DNA of 64,000 nucleotides from Leptotrichia sp. oral taxon 223 (GTDB lineage Bacteria; Fusobacteriota; Fusobacteriia; Fusobacteriales; Leptotrichiaceae): NCBI RefSeq assembly GCF_013394795.1, contig NZ_JABXYU010000001.1, positions 62,001 to 126,000 of the forward strand, read 5' to 3'. Shown piece by piece: positions 36,402 to 46,203 of this stretch (position 1 is its first letter; each line of letters starts with the position of its first letter). The notes under the pieces were generated by a model. It saw only the letters and a program-made list of their open reading frames with translations, ran no database searches and was not told where the DNA came from. The position numbers and the translations under genes were made by a program.

Positions 36402-36950
36402 ACCTATGTAACTATTAAAATATCCTTTAATTAAATTTAATCATTAAGTATCCATCTTAAAGACATAAATATAATAATCTTGTAATTTAATATGGAATGT
36501 CGTGATTTTTTTGGAATGAAAACGATTAAACACATTTATGTGTTTCTTTCGCCAAAACCTTTATAACAAATATGTTTTATAGAGTTGTTCTAATCTTTAT
36601 TTGCGAAAGTGAGCGTCAGCGAGTTTCGTTTTTGTTTCAAAAAAATGCTTAGACAAGCCAGGGATAGTGCGTAGCACTTTCGCTATTCTCTTTAATATGT
36701 CATTATTTAAATATGTTAAAATAACTGTTATTGCGAAATAAAGGGAAATGGCGATTGATTTCCCTTGCTTATATAAAAAGAAAAAACATGAAATTATGAA
36801 AAACATTTATTAATAATAAGCAGTTTTTCAAAATCTAAATAAAAATCCCTTATATGAATACTTAAAAATTAGATTTGATTTTCTTAACAAGGCTATCAAA
36901 TTAATTGTTATAGAATTTTATTTCTATTTTTTAAATAGGGTTTAATATAA
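36402..36950. repeat. mosaic intergenic repeat, copy A
   Basis: This 549-base non-coding block reappears in inverted orientation at 48591-49183. Shared segments include the outer edge ACCTATGTAACTA...TCCATCTTAAAG, ATGTCGTGATTTTTTTGGAA, GAGCGTCAGCGAGTTTCG, TTTCAAAAAAATGCTTAGAC, GGGAAATGGCGATTGATTTC and ACAAGGCTATCAAATTAATT. Copy A has two private insertions of roughly 70-90 bases, around 36526-36600 and 36666-36745, so the copies are modular mosaics. No transposase is present. A 69-codon frame inside it is not a credible gene. Confidence 0.8.
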
Positions 36951-36975
36951 ATAGACCAGCATTGCTATAAAACAG

Positions 36976-37014
36976 AAAAAAGAACAGCAAAACCTAAATT
37001 TCACTGCTCTTCTT
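36976..37014 (-). terminator. terminator after the autotransporter gene
   Basis: On the minus strand AAGAAGAGCA pairs with TGCTGTTCTT (one mismatch) around a 15-base loop and is followed by a T run. It lies 20 bases past the stop of the beta-barrel reading frame. Confidence 0.65.
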
Positions 37015-37034
37015 ATTAGTGGTTTTTCATACAA

Positions 37035-39014
37035 TTAGTAAATAGCTCTAAATCCTATTCCACCTCTTATATTATTGCCTTTAGTGTCATATCCTCCATT
37101 TACTGTCACTCCAAATCTTGTGTTGTCAACTCCGATGTTCAAGTCAAACTTGCCGTTTCCACGTCTATCTTCCTTTTCCCCTCTTATTCCGAACCAGTCT
37201 GCGCTTGTGTATCTTACTCTTCCTTCGTTGTTCTTGCTTGCCATCTTGCCTAATTCGTTTTCATAGGCGGCTGACAATCCTACTGTCAGGTTTGTTCTCA
37301 CTGCAAGTGGCTGTACATATCTGAATTCAACTCCAACTTCTGGCTTAACTGAGAAGTAGTCGTTTCCTTTTACTTCCAGTCTCATTTCTCCGTTATCCTC
37401 TTTAATGGTATTGAATCTTCCATATTCCATCTTCAATGCTCCATATGGACGTAAATGTGTTCTTTCGCTCATTCTTATGTCATATCCCAAGTCTGTCTTC
37501 AATGCCGCACCATAAGAATTGTAGTCAGATTTTGCCTGGAATATATCGTCTACAACCAGATATTTACGTTTCATATTATTAATTCCAAAGAATACATCTC
37601 CTCCAATTGTCCATTGCAATGCCCCGTTGTAATCTTTCTTAGGTGACATTGTCTTAAAGATTCCTGCTTTAAGCTGAGTTTGATTTTCTCTTGAATGTCC
37701 TATATCCTTGAACTTGAATCTGTTTGTTACAGCTCCCGCATACCATCCGCTTGAGTTACCCATCTTGATTTTTTCATCTTCATGAACATACGCTACACCG
37801 TAGGCGTTACTTGTATAGTCAATGATTCCTGCTGTGTCAGTGTTGTACTCATCTCTTGCGCCAAACACTTTGATCTTGTTGTTTTGTTTAGATGGATTTC
37901 TCCAGTCGTGTTTCAGATATCTGAATTCTTTATCCAATATGTTTCCAGTCGCATTTATTCTTTGTTGAAGATTTCCATATTGATGTCCCATCATTTCGTC
38001 GAATGCTTGGTACAATAATACTTCCTCGTTGTTTCCTATTCCATTTAATTTTTGGAATAATTCACGTTCTCTTGTACCTAAGGCTTCTACGCCATATCTT
38101 TGTTCCAGCCCATCTGCAAAATTATACGTGTCTGTACCATTTACAGGTGTTCCTTCATTTCCAGCCCAATTTGTGTATGGAATTTTAGCCATATATAGAC
38201 TGTTTATCGAACCATTTGAACGATCTAATGTTGGTGTAGCCATCCATGTTAATGAACCTGAGTAAATATTCCATTTTATATTATTATTTTGCAACATAGC
38301 TTGTTTATATGGATTTATTATATTAGGATCATTTACCAAAATATATTTGCTATTTGTCACTTCTGTAGCTTCTGTACCAACAATTAAATCCGCCTTGTTT
38401 GTTAATTTATTCAATCCATCTATTGATTTTGTAATATTTACCCCTGAAGTATTTATATATAACCCAATACTCGAAGCTGACACTGTTATTGGATTTTTAC
38501 CTGTTGTATTTACTACTGTTGGTGTTTGAGGTACTCCATTTACAGTAATTGTGGCACTTGTTGCTCCTGCAGGTGCATCAATTGATACTCCACCAACTTC
38601 TTTACCTGTTGGAGGTGTTGTAAATTCTGCTTCTCTTTTCGCTCCTCCAGCCACTGTTATAGTTCCATAATTTGATACTATTCCACCTTTTAGATAAATA
38701 CCTGTTCCATTATCTGAATCAATATGAATTGTACCAGTATTATTAAGTGTTGCACCTTTACCTAGATACACTCCAACTACTTTTGAATGTGAACCCGAAG
38801 TTGTAATTGTACCTCTATTAATTGCAGTAGCTCCATTATCAGCATAAATACCTGTGGTATTGTCTGCATTTAATGTTATAGTCGATCCTGTATCATTTAT
38901 AGCCTGACTTCCTGAGCCACTTGCATACATCCCTATACTGTCTTTACCATTTACAGTAATTGTACCTTTATTTATTATAGTTCCACGATCTGTTGTACCG
39001 TACCCTGCACCCAT
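37035..39014 (-). CDS. autotransporter C-terminal part: passenger end and beta-barrel (out of frame with 5' half)
   Basis: This 659-codon frame continues the passenger seen in the upstream frame (GTITVNGKDSIGMYASGSGS-type repeats, first 200 or so residues). It then enters a linker and a C-terminal autotransporter barrel of about 280 residues (IKVFGARDEYNTDTAGIIDY, HLRPYGALKMEYGRF, ending GGIGFRAIY with an aromatic last residue). There is no signal sequence and no ribosome binding site at its first Met (39014), so it cannot be a separate exported protein. It is the 3' half of a gene of about 1,913 codons interrupted by the 62-bp duplication at 39019-39142. Confidence 0.85.
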   Translation of the reverse strand: MGAGYGTTDRGTIINKGTITVNGKDSIGMYASGSGSQAINDTGSTITLNADNTTGIYADNGATAINRGTITTSGSHSKVVGVYLGKGATLNNTGTIHIDSDNGTGIYLKGGIVSNYGTITVAGGAKREAEFTTPPTGKEVGGVSIDAPAGATSATITVNGVPQTPTVVNTTGKNPITVSASSIGLYINTSGVNITKSIDGLNKLTNKADLIVGTEATEVTNSKYILVNDPNIINPYKQAMLQNNNIKWNIYSGSLTWMATPTLDRSNGSINSLYMAKIPYTNWAGNEGTPVNGTDTYNFADGLEQRYGVEALGTRERELFQKLNGIGNNEEVLLYQAFDEMMGHQYGNLQQRINATGNILDKEFRYLKHDWRNPSKQNNKIKVFGARDEYNTDTAGIIDYTSNAYGVAYVHEDEKIKMGNSSGWYAGAVTNRFKFKDIGHSRENQTQLKAGIFKTMSPKKDYNGALQWTIGGDVFFGINNMKRKYLVVDDIFQAKSDYNSYGAALKTDLGYDIRMSERTHLRPYGALKMEYGRFNTIKEDNGEMRLEVKGNDYFSVKPEVGVEFRYVQPLAVRTNLTVGLSAAYENELGKMASKNNEGRVRYTSADWFGIRGEKEDRRGNGKFDLNIGVDNTRFGVTVNGGYDTKGNNIRGGIGFRAIY

Positions 39015-39018
39015 ACCG

Positions 39019-39142
39019 ATTGAAAATAAATTATTTTTTGAATCTGATTCCCCTACAATTATCGAAGAATTGTTTGTCGCATTGAAAATAAATTATTTTT
39101 TGAATCTGATTCCCCTACAATTATCGAAGAATTGTTTGTCGC
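39019..39142. repeat. perfect 62-bp tandem duplication inside the autotransporter gene
   Basis: The 62 bases at 39019-39080 are repeated without a mismatch at 39081-39142 (each begins ATTGAAAATAAATTATTTTT and ends TTGTTTGTCGC). Because 62 is not a multiple of three, the second copy shifts the frame: the 5' half ends at 39059 while the 3' half is open from 39014. Removing one copy restores a single continuous frame from 42826 to 37035. Confidence 0.97.
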
Positions 39143-42100
39143 AGTTCCTCCACCAACACTATATATTCCAACATTTCCTTTACCATTTGACAAATTAATG
39201 GTTGCATTATTATTTACAGTTCCAGCTGAATAAAGTCCGTAGTTTTGGTTTCCAGTTGAAGAGATAGCAGTATTATTTGTTACTGTTCCTTTAGTGTCGT
39301 TTGAATAAACATATACACTGTTGTTTCCAAGTCCTATATTTGAAATAGTTGAAGTTATTGTATTTCCACTACCTACATTCACAAATCCGAATGAGTTATC
39401 ACCCAAATTAAATGTCGTTCCATTGTTTGTAATATTTTGTCCACTTCCAACAGTATAAACTCCCACTGCCTCATTAGAACCCGTTGTAATTGTTCCTCCA
39501 GTTAAGTTTACATTTCCACCTTGAGAATAAATTCCAATTCCACCATTTCCAACAGTAACATTACCTGAGTTATCTGATGTATAACCATATAATCCAATTG
39601 AGTTTTTACCTACAGTAACAGTTCCTCCATTTGTTAATGTATGATTTGCATTGTCAGTATAAATTGCAACATTAGGATTTGATAATGAAGCAGAATCTCC
39701 CATTGTAATTGTTCCTGCATTTAACACATTATATGTAGCAGCTGCACCTTCTGTAGCATACAACCCTACATTTTTATCTCCTGTCATTGTAATCGTACCT
39801 GTATTTTTTAACATATCTGTTCCAGCTGCTGAAATTGCTTTAGGTTTATACGATACTCCAATAGAATTATTACCTGAACTTGTAATTGTTCCATCATTTG
39901 TAATTGCCTGATCAGTGTCTTCCGAGTATAGTCCTGTTGAGTTTGAGCCTATTGTAACTACACCTTTATTAGTAACTATTGAATCGTCTTTCCCATATAT
40001 TGCAGTTGAAGAATCTCCCATTGTGATTTTTCCTGTAGTATCATTATTCAATATTCCATATTTAGCATACATACCGGTTGACTTTGCTCCTGACAAATTA
40101 ACTGTACCATAGTTATTTATTGTAACATCAGCTCTATTTGTATGTGCTTTGTTTTCCTGTGCAAGTGCTACCAATCCAGTTTTAGTTCCTGTTATTGTTT
40201 GACTGTTATTATTATCTATAGAAGAATTTGCAATTTCAAGCTGATTAAGTGCATCATTATCATCATCAAGATTTACATTTTGATTTATAGTAAGTTTACT
40301 TTTGTACAACATAAACGTTTTATAACCTGTACCTTGTATATTTGCTCCTGTAGCTTTTGAAACAGAATCCCCTGTTGTATCGGATAAATTCATTCCCACA
40401 TCTGAAGCCACAAATAATCTTGAACCTTTATCCATATTCAATGTTAAATTCTTTAAACTTCCATTAAAGATACTATTTGCCCAAGTAGTTATATCTCCTG
40501 AATTAAATGAAGCATAATGTGAAGGGGCAGTATAGTAAAAAGCAGTACCTCTACTATTAACATCACTACCTCCTGCTACATCGGCAGTCAATTTACCAGC
40601 TATATTAAATTTTCCGCCATCTGAATAAAATAACAATGAACCTTGTCCAGTTTTAGCAGTTGAATTTTTACCTGTCGCAAATGTCGTAGTTGATGAAGTA
40701 TTTTTTCCTTCAAAAAAGTTTACAGCTCCATCATTAGCAACAACATTTGTTTTTCCTAATGTTAAATTACCATTTGAAAAAGTTCCTATAGATTTATTAC
40801 CCGTTACAGTTATATCAATTTCTCCATTTGTACTATCTAAAGTTCCACTTTCCATTGGAGTCGCATTTCCAACTATAACTCCAACTGAACCGTTTCCAGC
40901 ACTGTTAAGGGTTATCTTACCTTTATTTGTAAATGAACCCGTTCCTTTAGTTACAACTCCTTGTGAAACATCAGAAGAAGTGACATTAATTTCTGCACCA
41001 CTTTCATTTTTTCCTTTTCCAGTACCATAAACAACCATACCAACATTTTTCCCAGCTGTTACATTTACTTTACCTGTATTTATAACCGTTCCGTTACTTG
41101 TATAAAGTCCTATATTTGTATTACCTGTACTTGAAATGTTTATATTACCTGTATTTGTCATACTACTGTTTGCATCATTATCAATATTATTATTTCTAAG
41201 TCCAATCGAATTATTTTTTGAACCTGTTATATTTATATCTCCTGCATTTGTAACATTTTGATGTAATTCCGAATACATCCCAAAAGAATTTTCTCCACTT
41301 ACATTTATGGTTCCACCACCGGAATTTTCAACTGTCAAGGCACGACTAGGATCAGCTTGTTTTTGTACCGCTATTCCTCCTGAATTATCTCCACTGATGT
41401 TCATTATTCCACCTGATGCATTTTGAAATACTGAACCTGCTGCTACATTATTATTTGCAGTTCCTCCGCCAGGAAGTGTAGCTTTTGTACTTAACCCTAT
41501 ACCGTAGCTAGTATTACCAGCCATAGTAACATTACCTTTATTTATAGCTTTTACAACCCATCCTGGACTTTTTACATAAAAACCGAATCCCGTTGAAGTG
41601 TTTCCCGTTAAACTGATGGTTCCACCTGTTTCATTTATTGCTGTATATGTTCCTGTAGGATTTTGTTCCTGAGTAAATGTAAAAGCTGATTGTCTATCAA
41701 GCTCCCCATTTATTGTACCATTATTTATACCTGTTACATTTATACCATTTTCTTGTGTTGTAAGTTCCATTCCTGCTGTATTTGTAGCGTTCAAGATAAT
41801 TTTACCATTATTTGTAAATTTACTATAATTAAGACTTTTTGTGTTTTCTATAGGATCAAAAGATAATGCTCTTTCTCCTGTAGCATTTACAACAAAAGTA
41901 ACATTTTTCCCAATTGAATATTCTCCTGTATCAGTTATCTCTAATATTGCATGGGCTGCATTTTCTCCCGAAGGACAAGAAGGTGAACAAAGTCCAAGAT
42001 CTCCTGTATTTAAAGTGTATGTGTTATTATCATTAATGCTAAAATTTTTCCCTAATTTCGTTTGTCTATTACTATTCCAAAAAGGAGTTAATGCCACTGC

Positions 42101-42826
42101 TGTTATATTTACAGGAACAGTATTTATCGTTGGCACATTTGGTGCTACTGGGCTAAAATTAACTGGTGTTGGTGTTTGCGGTGTTGTTGCTTGTTTTGCT
42201 GGAATAGTTATCGCACCTTTTTGTACTTGTCTTGGCGTTATTCCCGCATTTACTTCAAATCCTACTATTGGTTCCTTTACCACCTTTGTACTTGCTATCC
42301 CATAGTTGCCAGCTGATCCTGTAGCTGATTTTAGACCTCTTGTTTTTGAAAGCAACGAATACTTATCACTATCTGGCGATACAGTTCTTTCATAAACATT
42401 TGAACTTCTTTCAAATATCCCTTCATATGGATATTTTTCTTCCTTATCTCCACGTCCTTTGTAGTGTCCGTGCCAGTCGTTATACATATAGTTCATTCCA
42501 AACTGCCAGCTGCTCCAAGGTGATTTTACAACGTGATCCCCTTGTTCCATTAATTGGATAAGTTCAAGATTTGTATCTTTTAGTAATTTGTTGTTTTCAC
42601 GTCTTGTTTCCCTAACTTTTTGGTGCATCCCTTTTATTGAGGATGAAATCTCCTGTTTCTGATTTTCTATGCTTTTATCCGTAGGCGCAGAAAATAAATT
42701 ACTTGTAATTGACACCACTCCTGTCATTAAAAACGTGATTAATGCAGAATCTGTGTACTTAAAATCTTTTGTTCTTTTTGCAAATGCTCTTAAATCTTGT
42801 GAAACTTTTCTAAGATTATTTGTCAT
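39059..42826 (-). CDS. autotransporter N-terminal part: signal region and passenger repeats (truncated by duplication)
   Basis: The frame starts with the fusobacterial autotransporter N-terminal module (MTNNLRKVSQDLRAFAKRTK, then DSALITFLMTGVVSITSNLF) and a coiled-coil segment (QKQEISSSIKGMHQKVRETR). A conserved WQFGMNYMYNDWHGHYKG region and a Pro-rich linker follow, then about 1,000 residues of Gly/Asn/Thr-rich beta-helix repeats (NSIGLYGYTSDNSGNVTVGN and similar). The ATG at 42826 has AAGGAG upstream. It ends abruptly after SKNNLFSMRQTILR because the 62-bp duplication shifts the frame, so the product would lack its barrel and could not be displayed. Confidence 0.88.
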   Translation of the reverse strand: MTNNLRKVSQDLRAFAKRTKDFKYTDSALITFLMTGVVSITSNLFSAPTDKSIENQKQEISSSIKGMHQKVRETRRENNKLLKDTNLELIQLMEQGDHVVKSPWSSWQFGMNYMYNDWHGHYKGRGDKEEKYPYEGIFERSSNVYERTVSPDSDKYSLLSKTRGLKSATGSAGNYGIASTKVVKEPIVGFEVNAGITPRQVQKGAITIPAKQATTPQTPTPVNFSPVAPNVPTINTVPVNITAVALTPFWNSNRQTKLGKNFSINDNNTYTLNTGDLGLCSPSCPSGENAAHAILEITDTGEYSIGKNVTFVVNATGERALSFDPIENTKSLNYSKFTNNGKIILNATNTAGMELTTQENGINVTGINNGTINGELDRQSAFTFTQEQNPTGTYTAINETGGTISLTGNTSTGFGFYVKSPGWVVKAINKGNVTMAGNTSYGIGLSTKATLPGGGTANNNVAAGSVFQNASGGIMNISGDNSGGIAVQKQADPSRALTVENSGGGTINVSGENSFGMYSELHQNVTNAGDINITGSKNNSIGLRNNNIDNDANSSMTNTGNINISSTGNTNIGLYTSNGTVINTGKVNVTAGKNVGMVVYGTGKGKNESGAEINVTSSDVSQGVVTKGTGSFTNKGKITLNSAGNGSVGVIVGNATPMESGTLDSTNGEIDITVTGNKSIGTFSNGNLTLGKTNVVANDGAVNFFEGKNTSSTTTFATGKNSTAKTGQGSLLFYSDGGKFNIAGKLTADVAGGSDVNSRGTAFYYTAPSHYASFNSGDITTWANSIFNGSLKNLTLNMDKGSRLFVASDVGMNLSDTTGDSVSKATGANIQGTGYKTFMLYKSKLTINQNVNLDDDNDALNQLEIANSSIDNNNSQTITGTKTGLVALAQENKAHTNRADVTINNYGTVNLSGAKSTGMYAKYGILNNDTTGKITMGDSSTAIYGKDDSIVTNKGVVTIGSNSTGLYSEDTDQAITNDGTITSSGNNSIGVSYKPKAISAAGTDMLKNTGTITMTGDKNVGLYATEGAAATYNVLNAGTITMGDSASLSNPNVAIYTDNANHTLTNGGTVTVGKNSIGLYGYTSDNSGNVTVGNGGIGIYSQGGNVNLTGGTITTGSNEAVGVYTVGSGQNITNNGTTFNLGDNSFGFVNVGSGNTITSTISNIGLGNNSVYVYSNDTKGTVTNNTAISSTGNQNYGLYSAGTVNNNATINLSNGKGNVGIYSVGGGTATNNSSIIVGESDSKNNLFSMRQTILR

Positions 42827-42881
42827 TTTGATTCTCACTCCTTCTTAATTAAATCTTTGTGATTTCAAAAAATTTTTCATA

Positions 42882-42951
42882 TTTAACAAATTAAAATTTA
42901 AAATAAATGACCAGTGATTTCATTTTAAGATTAGATAGGTTATTTGTTAAA
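42882..42951. other. inverted repeat in the autotransporter leader
   Basis: TTTAACAAA (42882-42890) and TTTGTTAAA (42943-42951), with partial extension on both sides, can pair across about 52 bases just upstream of the autotransporter start. It may be a leader stem or an operator. The rest of the 700-base gap (42827-43528) is very AT-rich; apart from the plus-strand promoter at 43385 I see nothing else clear. Confidence 0.3.
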
Positions 42952-43384
42952 CATTCATATTTTTTATGTTTTTTAACTTTTATTAAATCAATTTCTCAAC
43001 TTTCCTATTAAAAATCACATAAAACCGAACTTAAAAATCAAACAGCCTCTAAAATTTAACATTAAATTAATAAAGCACTTCAAATTTTTACGTTCAACTT
43101 TACAGTAATTTTTTACAAGCAGTCTAACTATAATGCAATTTATTACAATTCAAACTTATTTAAATTATAAATTTATACTTAATTCACTTTCACTGCAAAT
43201 AAAAGTTTTAAAAAACTTATTATTCTTCATTTTATCAAATTTAATAAAAAAATACAATACTTTTTTCAAAAAACCTGTTTTTTTTAATATTTTTTTATAA
43301 AAACAGTTATATTTTTTAACTAAAATGAAATATTTCTTTAAATTTAAGCCAAATTTAATTTAAAAAAAGCATACACCTTTTTTC

Positions 43385-43413
43385 TTGACAATCCCCCAAA
43401 AACTTGGTACAGT
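43385..43413 (+). promoter_or_regulatory. sigma70-type promoter for rhuM
   Basis: TTGACA (43385-43390), a 17-base spacer and TACAGT (43408-43413) lie about 110 bases before the rhuM ATG and give a leader of about 109 bases. Confidence 0.6.
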
Positions 43414-43528
43414 CTATTTATGATAAAATTATTTTGAACCAGAATCCAAATTATTTGATTTTTATTCCGATTCCAAAGTAATTTACGCATATTAAACGTT
43501 AAAAATTTTAAAAGGGGGAGCAGCTGAT

Positions 43529-44524
43529 ATGAATAACGAAATAATTATTTATAATACAGAAGACGGAAAGGCACGGATAAGTTTACGCCTGGAAAACGGC
43601 ATGGTTTGGCTAAGCCAGTCTGAAATAGCCGAACTCTTTGACACAACTAAACAAAATATAAGCAAACATATAAAAGCTATTTTTGAAGACAGTGAACTCT
43701 CAGAGATGTCAACTGTCAACTATCAGTTGACAGTTCAAAAAGAAGGAAAAAGAGAGGTTAAACGTCAGGTTGCCTACTATAACCTTGATATGATATTAGC
43801 CATAGGTTATCGTGTACGTTCACCTAGAGGAATGCAGTTCAGGAATTATGCAACAACAATTTTAAAAGAGTATCTTGTCAAAGGATTTGCTATGGATGAC
43901 AAAAAACTTAAAAATTTAGGTGGCGGAAATTATTTCAAAGAACTGTTAGACAGAATCCGAGATATTCGTTCAAGTGAAAAAGTTTTTTATCGCCAAATTT
44001 TAGATTTATTTTCCACAAGTATTGATTACAATCCTAAAAGTGAAGAAGCAAAACATTTTTTCGCTACTGTTCAAAATAAAATGCACTTTGCCATACACAG
44101 CCACACAGCAAGTGAATTAATTTATAATCGTGTTGATAGTGAAAAATCATTTATGGGGCTTTCGACATTTAAAGGGGAGCTCCCTACTCTTAATGAAGCC
44201 AAGATCGCTAAAAATTATTTGACAGAAAAAGAACTTAAAGGGCTGAATCAATTAGTTTCGGGATATTTAGACTTTGCAGAAAGACAGGCAGAAAAAGAAA
44301 TACCAATGACAATGCAGGACTGGGTAAATCATGTAGATAAAATCCTTACAGCTTCTGGAGAAAATTTGCTTTCAGGAAATGGAGAAGTTTCACACACTCA
44401 AATGATAAAAAAAGTAGAAAATGAATATAAGAAATATCAATCAAAAACTTTAAGTAAAGTTGAAAAAGATTATCTCAAAGAAATTAAAAATATTGAAACA
44501 AAAATAAATAAAATCAAAATTTAA
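43529..44524 (+). CDS. RhuM family protein
   Basis: The 331-residue protein matches the RhuM family, named after a Salmonella pathogenicity-island gene. It has an N-terminal DNA-binding-like helix-turn-helix (MVWLSQSEIAELFDTTKQNI, SKHIKAIFED), a middle block VAYYNLDMILAIGYRVRSPR-GMQFRNYAT, and a C-terminal region shared with Fic/DOC-like associated domains (MHFAIHSHTASELIYNRVDS). Function is unknown; such genes travel with islands, restriction systems and prophages. GGGGGAG precedes the ATG. The ttcA-like gene starts 15 bases after its stop. Confidence 0.88.
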   Translation: MNNEIIIYNTEDGKARISLRLENGMVWLSQSEIAELFDTTKQNISKHIKAIFEDSELSEMSTVNYQLTVQKEGKREVKRQVAYYNLDMILAIGYRVRSPRGMQFRNYATTILKEYLVKGFAMDDKKLKNLGGGNYFKELLDRIRDIRSSEKVFYRQILDLFSTSIDYNPKSEEAKHFFATVQNKMHFAIHSHTASELIYNRVDSEKSFMGLSTFKGELPTLNEAKIAKNYLTEKELKGLNQLVSGYLDFAERQAEKEIPMTMQDWVNHVDKILTASGENLLSGNGEVSHTQMIKKVENEYKKYQSKTLSKVEKDYLKEIKNIETKINKIKI

Positions 44525-44539
44525 AAGGAGGTGCAGATA

Positions 44540-45475
44540 ATGAATTTAGAAAATATTGAAAGCTATTCTGATAATGAGAATACAATGGATAAAGAACAAC
44601 TAAGTGCTGACAAGATTGCTTCCACTTCTCTTGGAAGTGCAGTCTGTGAAACGATTTTGCCATCTGTTCCGCTTCAACCATTGGAAACTATTGAAAAAAG
44701 TATTCAGAAAAAATACCGTTCAGCACTTTGGGCACCATTTATAAGGGCTTTGAAGGAGTTCGAGATGGTAAAGGATGGGGACAGGATTGCAGTTGCCATT
44801 TCTGGCGGAAAGGACAGCCTTTTACTTTCCAAACTGTTTCAAGAACTGAAAAGAGCCAGCAGAACTAATTTTGAGCTAGTGTTTATTTCAATGAATCCTG
44901 GATTTAACCCTGCCAATTTGAATAATTTGAAAAAAAATCTGGAACATCTGAATATTCCGTGTGAAATTTATAATGATAATATCTTTGAAATTGCAGAAAA
45001 AATTGCAAAAGACTATCCCTGCTACATGTGTGCCAAAATGCGGCGTGGAAGCCTTTACACAAAAGCAGCTTCTCTTGGATGCAATAAACTGGCACTTGGA
45101 CATCATTTTGACGATGTCATCGAAACCACTCTGATGAGCATCTTTTATATGGGAAAATTTGAAACAATGCTGCCAAAATTAAAGTCCGATAATTTTGAAA
45201 TAGAATTAATCCGTCCATTATTCTATGTTGAAGAAAAAGCAATTATCAAATGGGTACGAAATAATGGAATTTTGCCAATGAACTGTGGCTGTACAGTAGC
45301 CGCCGAAAAGACTTCAAGCAAACGACGGGAAACAAAGGAATTAATCGCACAGCTTGTAAAAACCAATCCAGACATAAAAAAACGTATAGTTCATTCAGTA
45401 CAAAATGTAAATTTAGAAAAAATATTAGGCTGGAAGGACTCTAACGGGAAACACTCATATTTAGACAAATTTTAA
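44540..45475 (+). CDS. TtcA-like tRNA 2-thiocytidine synthase (PP-loop ATPase)
   Basis: The 311-residue PP-loop enzyme has VAISGGKDSLLLSK (about residues 85-98), CYMCAKMRRGSLYTKAA with the CxxC pair, GHHFDDVIETTLMSIFY, and a further Cys pair in MNCGCTV. This is the TtcA pattern: activation of C32 of tRNA by ATP and sulphur transfer through a 4Fe-4S cluster. The first 50 residues form an extra Ser/Glu-rich extension. AGGAGG lies before the ATG at 44540. It is probably cotranscribed with rhuM and the small gene at 45498. Confidence 0.85.
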   Translation: MNLENIESYSDNENTMDKEQLSADKIASTSLGSAVCETILPSVPLQPLETIEKSIQKKYRSALWAPFIRALKEFEMVKDGDRIAVAISGGKDSLLLSKLFQELKRASRTNFELVFISMNPGFNPANLNNLKKNLEHLNIPCEIYNDNIFEIAEKIAKDYPCYMCAKMRRGSLYTKAASLGCNKLALGHHFDDVIETTLMSIFYMGKFETMLPKLKSDNFEIELIRPLFYVEEKAIIKWVRNNGILPMNCGCTVAAEKTSSKRRETKELIAQLVKTNPDIKKRIVHSVQNVNLEKILGWKDSNGKHSYLDKF

Positions 45476-45497
45476 AAAGAAAGGTAAAAAATAAAAT

Positions 45498-45758
45498 ATG
45501 AAAAATGCAGAAAAGCAAATAAAAAGCTGGGAATACATTATTCAAACAAAAAAAGAGTACATCGACTTTATCAATAAAATCATAGAAGCATATGATGGTT
45601 TAGGAAATGTAAGGACAATCGACAACCAGAACGGTTTAATAAAGATCCTCACAAATTCATGTCTTCTGGACGATATGGACAACGCAATCGAAACATTACA
45701 CAAAAAAAATATTGAAATAGAAGTTCTGGAAAGAAGAGAATGGCTTGGAGTATTATAA
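45498..45758 (+). CDS. small DUF4911-like protein
   Basis: The 86-residue protein (WEYIIQTKKEYIDFINKIIE, NQNGLIKILTNSCLLDDMDN, ending WLGVL) resembles the DUF4911 family of clostridia and fusobacteria, an alpha-beta fold without assigned function; I am fairly but not fully sure of the family. It lies 22 bases after the ttcA-like gene with AGAAAGG upstream. Its last codons form the left arm of the operon terminator, so the coding end and terminator overlap. Confidence 0.65.
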   Translation: MKNAEKQIKSWEYIIQTKKEYIDFINKIIEAYDGLGNVRTIDNQNGLIKILTNSCLLDDMDNAIETLHKKNIEIEVLERREWLGVL

Positions 45759-45773
45759 TTCCAAGCCTTTTTA
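45742..45773 (+). terminator. terminator overlapping the end of the DUF4911-like gene
   Basis: GGCTTGGA (45742-45749) pairs perfectly with TCCAAGCC (45760-45767) around a 10-base loop containing the stop codon, followed by five T residues. It closes the rhuM-ttcA-DUF4911 operon. Confidence 0.88.
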
Positions 45774-45900
45774 TTTACAAATTTTTTAATAGTAAGTAAT
45801 TTATATCATCGCATTATACACATATACACATACGCACCTTGACACACTAAATAAGATATGATATTATTTACATATATTTATAAAGAAAGCAGGAAGTATT

Positions 45901-46203
45901 ATGAATGAAGCTGTTAATGTTCCAAAATCAGGAAACAAAGTTCGAAAAAACATAACTTTAAATGCTGAGCAATTTTATACAATGGAAAGATTTGCAAAAA
46001 AAGTTGGCATTTCTTTTTCTCAGCTCGTAGAAAAAGCTACATACGACTATGTTCAGGAACAGGAAAACTTAGATTTAGCAGAATTTTTGCGTGCAAACTG
46101 TAATCCAGTTCCAAAAGAGGAAGAAAATGAAATAATTGAAGTCTTAAAAGAATATGACAAAAATGATCCAGGAAGGGAGCTAACTCTTGAAGAGCTATTA
46201 TAA
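45901..46203 (+). CDS. ribbon-helix-helix antitoxin (RelB-like)
   Basis: The 100-residue protein has an N-terminal RHH-type DNA-binding region (KVRKNITLNAEQFYTMERFA, KKVGISFSQLVEKATYDYVQ) and an acidic C-terminal tail (EEENEIIEVLKEYDKND), typical of antitoxins that bind both operator and toxin. An AGCAGG site precedes the ATG. Its end overlaps the toxin gene by 17 bases. Confidence 0.8.
   Translation: MNEAVNVPKSGNKVRKNITLNAEQFYTMERFAKKVGISFSQLVEKATYDYVQEQENLDLAEFLRANCNPVPKEEENEIIEVLKEYDKNDPGRELTLEELL

Noticed and set aside
36597-36806. 69-codon minus-strand frame (MFFIISCFFFLYKQG...)
   Set aside because: It lies wholly inside mosaic repeat copy A, has no ribosome binding site, and its frame is not preserved in copy B.
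37075-38529. Several plus-strand frames opposite the autotransporter
   Set aside because: They are antisense shadows of the repetitive Gly/Asn/Thr-rich coding sequence, without ribosome binding sites or protein-like composition.
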